Below, in pieces: positions 5,779 to 8,680 of a stretch of DNA of 8,680 nt. The notes beneath the pieces are model-generated. The model worked only from the letters and a program-made list of their open reading frames with translations, was not told the DNA's origin and searched no databases. The position numbers were made by a program, and so were the translations under genes. This stretch comes from Desulfobacterales bacterium. Lineage in GTDB: Bacteria > Desulfobacterota > Desulfobacteria > Desulfobacterales > 4be13. Position 1 is the stretch's first letter; every line of letters starts with the position of its first letter. The DNA is taken from NCBI GenBank assembly GCA_029934695.1, contig JAOZLU010000280.1:1-8680 (forward strand). Direction: 5' to 3'.

Positions 5779-7026
5779 CGCTGTTCCCCACACGGAGAAA
5801 ACTGAGTGTCAACTGATACGCCGGCACCGATTATTCCGACTGAAAGACCCGCACTCCCCGGGTTTGTTCCGGTTCCGAACCATTTCCCGACAGTTCCGAG
5901 TCCGGGCTTATATCGCTGCCCCCAGTCAGATTTCATACTCCATGGCGGACTCTTCACGCCGTTGATACCTTCAGCCACCGGGCGTCCGAGGGCACCTCCG
6001 GCAGCAAATCCTCCTGCCAATGATCCGGCGATGGAAGCAATCTGATCCCAGTTGCCATCTCTGATAGCAACCCCGGTATCAATTCCAATGGCAATGGCGC
6101 TGACAGCCGCTACGGCTCCCAGTGCCGCTGTGGCAGCTGCAACCGGCACACCGACGGAAACAGCACCGACCGCAACACCGCTGACCACAGCGGCACCAAC
6201 TGCGCCCCTCACCGCACCTTCGACAAAACTCTGGGCAGCAGATTGAAAACTTAATCCGTTCGTATCTGTGAAATTAATTGGATCATTCAGGACATATCCA
6301 TAGAGATCAGTGTCCCCGCCCGCGAATCCTATTGGATCTTTCGCCGTCCAGCGTCCCGTCTCCGGGTCGTAGTCTCTGTAACCGAATCTCACAAGTTCGG
6401 TGTCTCTGTCATGCAGGCCGCCTGCGAACCCGAAAGGCACTGCGAATGCAGGATCGCTGTCGCTGAGGATGTTCCCGAAGGAATCATACTCAATGCTCCT
6501 TATCACATTTCCCGATGCATCCGCAACAGCTTTCAGCGTACCGATCTGATCATAGGCGAGGTAATACGTCGCCCCGGCTTTTGTCATGGCGACAGGCATC
6601 CGTGCATCCGCATACTCAAACCGCATTCTCAGGGTGTCATCGGCATTGTACACAGCGAGTAGCCGTGTCAGTCCCTGCCACAGATACTTCTCAGTGACAG
6701 TGCCGTCAACCTTCTTGGCAATGCGCCTGCCGAGCGGGTCATGCACATATTCGATCACGGTACTGTCAGGCAGTGTCACACTCAGCAGCTCGCCCCGGAA
6801 GGAGTAATCATAACTCGTAACCTGCGTTCCCTCTGTTTTGCTGATGAGAAACCCGTCCATATCATGCTGATAATCCGTGTCTCCGGCTTCGAGCAGGTTG
6901 TCCTCGTCGTTGTACCTCAGCGATCTGCCGACGCCGTATCTTTCCTCATAAGTACGGATGCCGTAAGGCCGTGTGTCATATTGATAACTCTCGGCCACGG
7001 CTCCGTCCCTCGTGACGGTCAGCAGG
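5775..7026 (-). CDS. Rhs/YD core fragment B with membrane-type C-terminal tip
   Basis: YD sequence is recognisable from about 7026 (LLTVTRDG); the first usual start is GTG 6998, giving 407 aa. An in-frame TGA near 7080, inside the repeat element, cuts it off from any secretion domain. From GTG 6998, residues 1-85 are YD repeats, 86-240 the RHS core and 241-407 the tip. The tip is rich in Gly and Ala with long hydrophobic stretches (about 258-310 and 319-345), then a Gly-rich soluble end with GKWFGTGTNPG. It could insert in a membrane or serve as a translocation segment before a small effector; no catalytic motif is visible. Its TGA overlaps the ATG of the next gene, a membrane protein, which suits a membrane-acting toxin with membrane immunity. 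The core reads DPIGFAGG where other modules have DPILFAGG. Confidence 0.85.
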
Positions 7027-7027
7027 G

Positions 7028-7258
7028 GGGGTACGGGGGTCGGGCCACGATAACATATTGAAAAATAAATGAAACAGGCTCAAAAATAGGCGTTTTCAGG
7101 GCTCTTTTTGGCATCAGAAAGAGCATTATAGGATTCTGAGTTTTTTCTATATCGCCCTTTTTGGCCCCGAGAAGAGCGATATAGGCCCTTTTTGAGGCTA
7201 AAATAAGCATGTGATTCTTTTAATATCAATAAGTTGATGCGGCCCGACCCCGTACACC
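7028..7258. mobile_element. MITE/REP-like element with inverted ends, copy 1
   Basis: The ends at 7030-7046 and 7241-7258 are inverted copies of GGTACGGGG(G)TCGGGCC, with one base difference in the G run and a two-base offset at the outer edge. The interior is largely palindromic: AGGCTCAAAAA near 7077 matches the reverse of the sequence near 7195, and there are nested hairpins at 7101-7124 (GCTCTTT/AAAGAGC) and 7147-7184. No transposase is encoded. It fills the gap between immunity gene A and core B. The TACGGGGTCGGG end resembles short elements I associate with Y1/REP-type transposases; that link is from memory. Confidence 0.65.
7147..7184. repeat. Hairpin core of repeat element, copy 1
   Basis: Arms at 7147-7159 (CTATATCGCCCTT) and 7172-7184 (AAGAGCGATATAG) pair over 13 positions with one G-T-type mismatch around a 12-base loop. 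The same core occurs at 412-452 with only a few changes, which is what identifies the second copy of the element. Confidence 0.75.
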
Positions 7259-7269
7259 GCCCGCAGTCC

Positions 7270-7689
7270 TCACTGCGCCTGTTCCTCAGTCCACTCAAAC
7301 CGCGCATCTGTGGCAGACACATAAATAAAGGCATTCCATTGTCGGATAAAAAGCCAGTGAACAGACACTTCTTCGGACAGCGGTTCAGGCAGTCGGACTG
7401 ACGGAGCCTTTTTTAAAGAGCCTACCGTACCCGCATCAATCGTCAGTTTCGTATCACACCAAGGATATCCCGGATCAGGTGCTTCGATTATACAATATCG
7501 AAGGCCGCCCAGTTTAAGTTGTCCTTTGCGATAAACCTCCCGCAGTTCCTTACTTTCGGAATCAATATCTCCGATCCAGACTTTCATCTCAAAAATAGCC
7601 TCATGTCTGTCATAGTCAATAAAAATATTTTGCAGCAGAGCATCATGAAAACCGTTCGGAAGTTCTCTTTCTATATCTTCAATTTTCAT
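7270..7689 (-). CDS. Immunity-like protein A (139 aa, soluble)
   Basis: This 139-aa ORF starts at ATG 7689, with AAGG seven bases upstream as a plausible ribosome site. It has no signal peptide or membrane segment. The N-terminus MKIEDIERELPNGFHDA, an acidic middle and a Trp-rich end (HWLFIRQWNAFIY) suggest a compact alpha/beta protein. I do not recognise the family with certainty. Its place directly after the Rhs tip, its size and its acidity all fit a cytoplasmic immunity protein binding tip A, which is inference. A soluble partner would mean tip A acts in the cytoplasm, consistent with a nuclease-like tip. The next element begins about 11 bases after the stop. Confidence 0.75.
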   Translation of the reverse strand: MKIEDIERELPNGFHDALLQNIFIDYDRHEAIFEMKVWIGDIDSESKELREVYRKGQLKLGGLRYCIIEAPDPGYPWCDTKLTIDAGTVGSLKKAPSVRLPEPLSEEVSVHWLFIRQWNAFIYVSATDARFEWTEEQAQ

Positions 7690-7711
7690 ACAGCAACCTT
7701 AAAAAAGTTGG

Positions 7712-7754
7712 GCATCAGAAAGTTCCGCAGTGCGGCACAGGAACTTTCTGATGC
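7712..7754. repeat. Perfect 15-bp inverted repeat between tip A and its partner gene
   Basis: Arms at 7712-7726 (GCATCAGAAAGTTCC) and 7740-7754 pair perfectly around a 13-base loop. It lies 14 bases after the TGA of tip A. In the minus-strand transcript the stem is followed after a few bases by six Ts (7701-7706), so it could act as a weak terminator or attenuator; the T run is set back from the stem, which makes this uncertain. The 12-mer GGCATCAGAAAG recurs inside the repeat element at 7110-7121. Confidence 0.8.
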
Positions 7755-7768
7755 TGTCCGGTTCAGGT

Positions 7769-8680
7769 TCAGGGAATCGGAATCGGAATCGGCCCAGGCA
7801 TGGGCAGCGGCAGAGGCAAAGGTGTCGGTCCGCGGGGTCTGACATTTCTCTGCATAAAATCGTTGATCCTTCTCAGCACATCCACCAATCTTTCCAGAAA
7901 AGTTCTTCTCGCAGTTTCATCTTCCGGACACTCTCCGTCCGGGATTTCATCTCCGCCGAGCAGATGATCATCCCCCATATTGTAATGCCAATGGTCTATG
8001 CCTCTGTAGCCGGGAAGCCCGGGACGCCCGAAATGAAAATCCAGAACAGCCCCTGACGGATGTCTGAGTCGTAATCCGTTAGGATCCCCATGCGAAGGAT
8101 CAGTTTCCCAACACCAGGGAAGGCCGGACGGATCAGGCGGTAAAACCATAAGGCCGATATTGTCCGTCCAATTCACCGGATCGTTTACACAATACCCATA
8201 GAGATCAGTATCCCCGCCTGCAAAAAGAATCGGGTCTTTGGCGGTCCACCTTCCTGTTTCCGGGTCATAATCACGGTAGCCGAATCTTACGAGTCCGGTG
8301 TCTCTGTCATGCAGGCCGCCTGCGAACCCGAAAGGCACTGCAAACAAGGGATTCGTCTCGTCGAGAATGTTCCCGAAGGCATCATATTCAATCCTCTTTA
8401 TCACACTTCCGGAGGCATCCGCAACAGCTTTCAGCGTGCCGATCTGATCATATCCGAGGTAATACGTCGCACCGTCTTTGGTCATGGCGACGGGCATCCG
8501 TGCGTCTGCATACTCAAAGCGCATCCTCAGCGTGTCATCGGCATTGTACACAGCAAGCAGCCGTGTCAGCCCCTGCCACAGATACTTCTCGACGACAATG
8601 TTGTCAACTTTTTTGGCAATGCGCCTGCCGAGCGGGTCATGCACATACTCAATGACCCTGCCGTCAGGCAGATCAACCCG
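7769..8680 (-). CDS. Rhs core fragment A with C-terminal tip (putative toxin), 5' end outside window
   Basis: The frame is open to the right edge, so the true start lies outside; the first in-frame GTG at 8644 is just a core valine. Visible residues 14-168 are the RHS core (HDPLGRR, EKYLWQGLTRLLAVYN, YRDYDPETGRWTAKDP, DLYGYCVNDP). The 135-residue tip starts after NDP. It contains FHFG (His216) and GIDHWHYN (229-234), a His-rich patch that could hold a nuclease or metal site, then an Arg-rich helix (about 258-282) and a proline tail of PLP/PIP units. I recall similar GKDHWH-type motifs in other Rhs tips but cannot name the family. Rhs tips of this size are usually toxins delivered into neighbouring cells; that role is inferred from position. 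A hairpin and a small gene follow, matching the toxin-immunity order. Confidence 0.85.
   Translation of the reverse strand, partial: RVDLPDGRVIEYVHDPLGRRIAKKVDNIVVEKYLWQGLTRLLAVYNADDTLRMRFEYADARMPVAMTKDGATYYLGYDQIGTLKAVADASGSVIKRIEYDAFGNILDETNPLFAVPFGFAGGLHDRDTGLVRFGYRDYDPETGRWTAKDPILFAGGDTDLYGYCVNDPVNWTDNIGLMVLPPDPSGLPWCWETDPSHGDPNGLRLRHPSGAVLDFHFGRPGLPGYRGIDHWHYNMGDDHLLGGDEIPDGECPEDETARRTFLERLVDVLRRINDFMQRNVRPRGPTPLPLPLPMPGPIPIPIP

Larger units (their letters stand above)
1599..8641 (-). repeat. Five direct copies of the 465-bp RHS core segment
   Basis: The segment from HDPLG to NDP (NNP in E) occurs at 8641-8177 (A), 6743-6279 (B), 5346-4881 (C), 3844-3380 (D) and 2063-1599 (E). It is 465 bp in A, B, D and E and 466 bp in C. 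The DNA is closely similar throughout, with runs such as ATGCGCCTGCCGAGCGGGTC near-identical in all five. Sequence similarity ends at the NDP junction, where the tips diverge completely. Such repeats are substrates for homologous recombination. Confidence 0.9.

Noticed and set aside
5806..6246. Plus-strand Ala/Pro/Thr-rich ORFs opposite tip B
   Set aside because: Their composition is the reverse of the Gly/Ala/Val-rich tip codons on the minus strand, so they are shadows.
7080..7334. Minus-strand ORFs of 63 to 84 aa across the repeat element
   Set aside because: They run through inverted repeats and hairpins of a non-coding element and overlap the end of immunity gene A out of frame.
7700..7760. 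Integron attC site or CRISPR repeat for the tip-partner hairpins
   Set aside because: GTTGGGC at one arm resembles a core site, but no matching RYYYAAC lies at the other end, the hairpins differ between modules, and they do not bound whole modules.

Overview
The window is an array of broken Rhs/YD-repeat modules. Almost all coding is on the minus strand, so it reads from base 8680 down to base 1. Six Rhs pieces (called A to F here, in reading order) are arranged head to tail. Five of them carry the end of the RHS core followed by an unrelated C-terminal tip, and each of those five is followed by a different small gene in the position where Rhs loci carry an immunity gene. The HDPLGRR-to-NDP part of the core is repeated five times. 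It is exactly 465 bp in A, B, D and E and 466 bp in C, where one extra base breaks the frame. The core and the order tip-then-partner are seen directly. Toxin and immunity roles are inferred from that layout and from what is known of Rhs orphan modules.

Layout in reading order. Module A (8680 to 7270): core plus a His-rich tip with a proline-rich tail, a perfect 15-bp hairpin, then a soluble immunity-like gene. A ~230-bp element with inverted ends (7258 to 7028) follows. Module B (7026 to 5389): the longest core fragment, with a glycine/alanine-rich membrane-type tip that overlaps its membrane-protein partner by ATGA. Module C (5388 to 3904): frameshifted core, tip, hairpin, then a gene with an HEIDH zinc-site motif. 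Module D (3889 to 2268): core and lysine-rich tip, a terminator-like hairpin, a 43-aa ORF and a DUF4279-like gene with a TTG start. Module E (2255 to 557): core and a tip resembling a permuted papain/NlpC-P60 fold, a hairpin, then a three-helix membrane protein. A second, diverged copy of the A/B element (about 519 to 365) leads into module F, a YD-repeat fragment that runs off the left edge with a change of frame.

Together these look like a store of displaced Rhs tip-immunity modules. Each retained core provides homology through which a tip could be moved onto a full-length Rhs gene, which would lie outside the window (probably beyond 8680). Several cores have no convincing start or secretion region, so the tips are probably silent while the immunity genes may still be expressed. 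This is known for orphan Rhs-CT modules and is inferred here. Features less usual for such arrays are the unrelated hairpins between tip and partner in four of five modules, the repeat element at two module borders, and the HExxH protein in an immunity position.

The organism is probably a Gram-negative bacterium with mid-range GC and many YD-repeat genes. The repeat ends (TACGGGGTCGGG) recall short elements I associate with Desulfobacterota and gammaproteobacteria, but this is a weak hint. No rRNA, tRNA, CRISPR array or intact transposase was seen.
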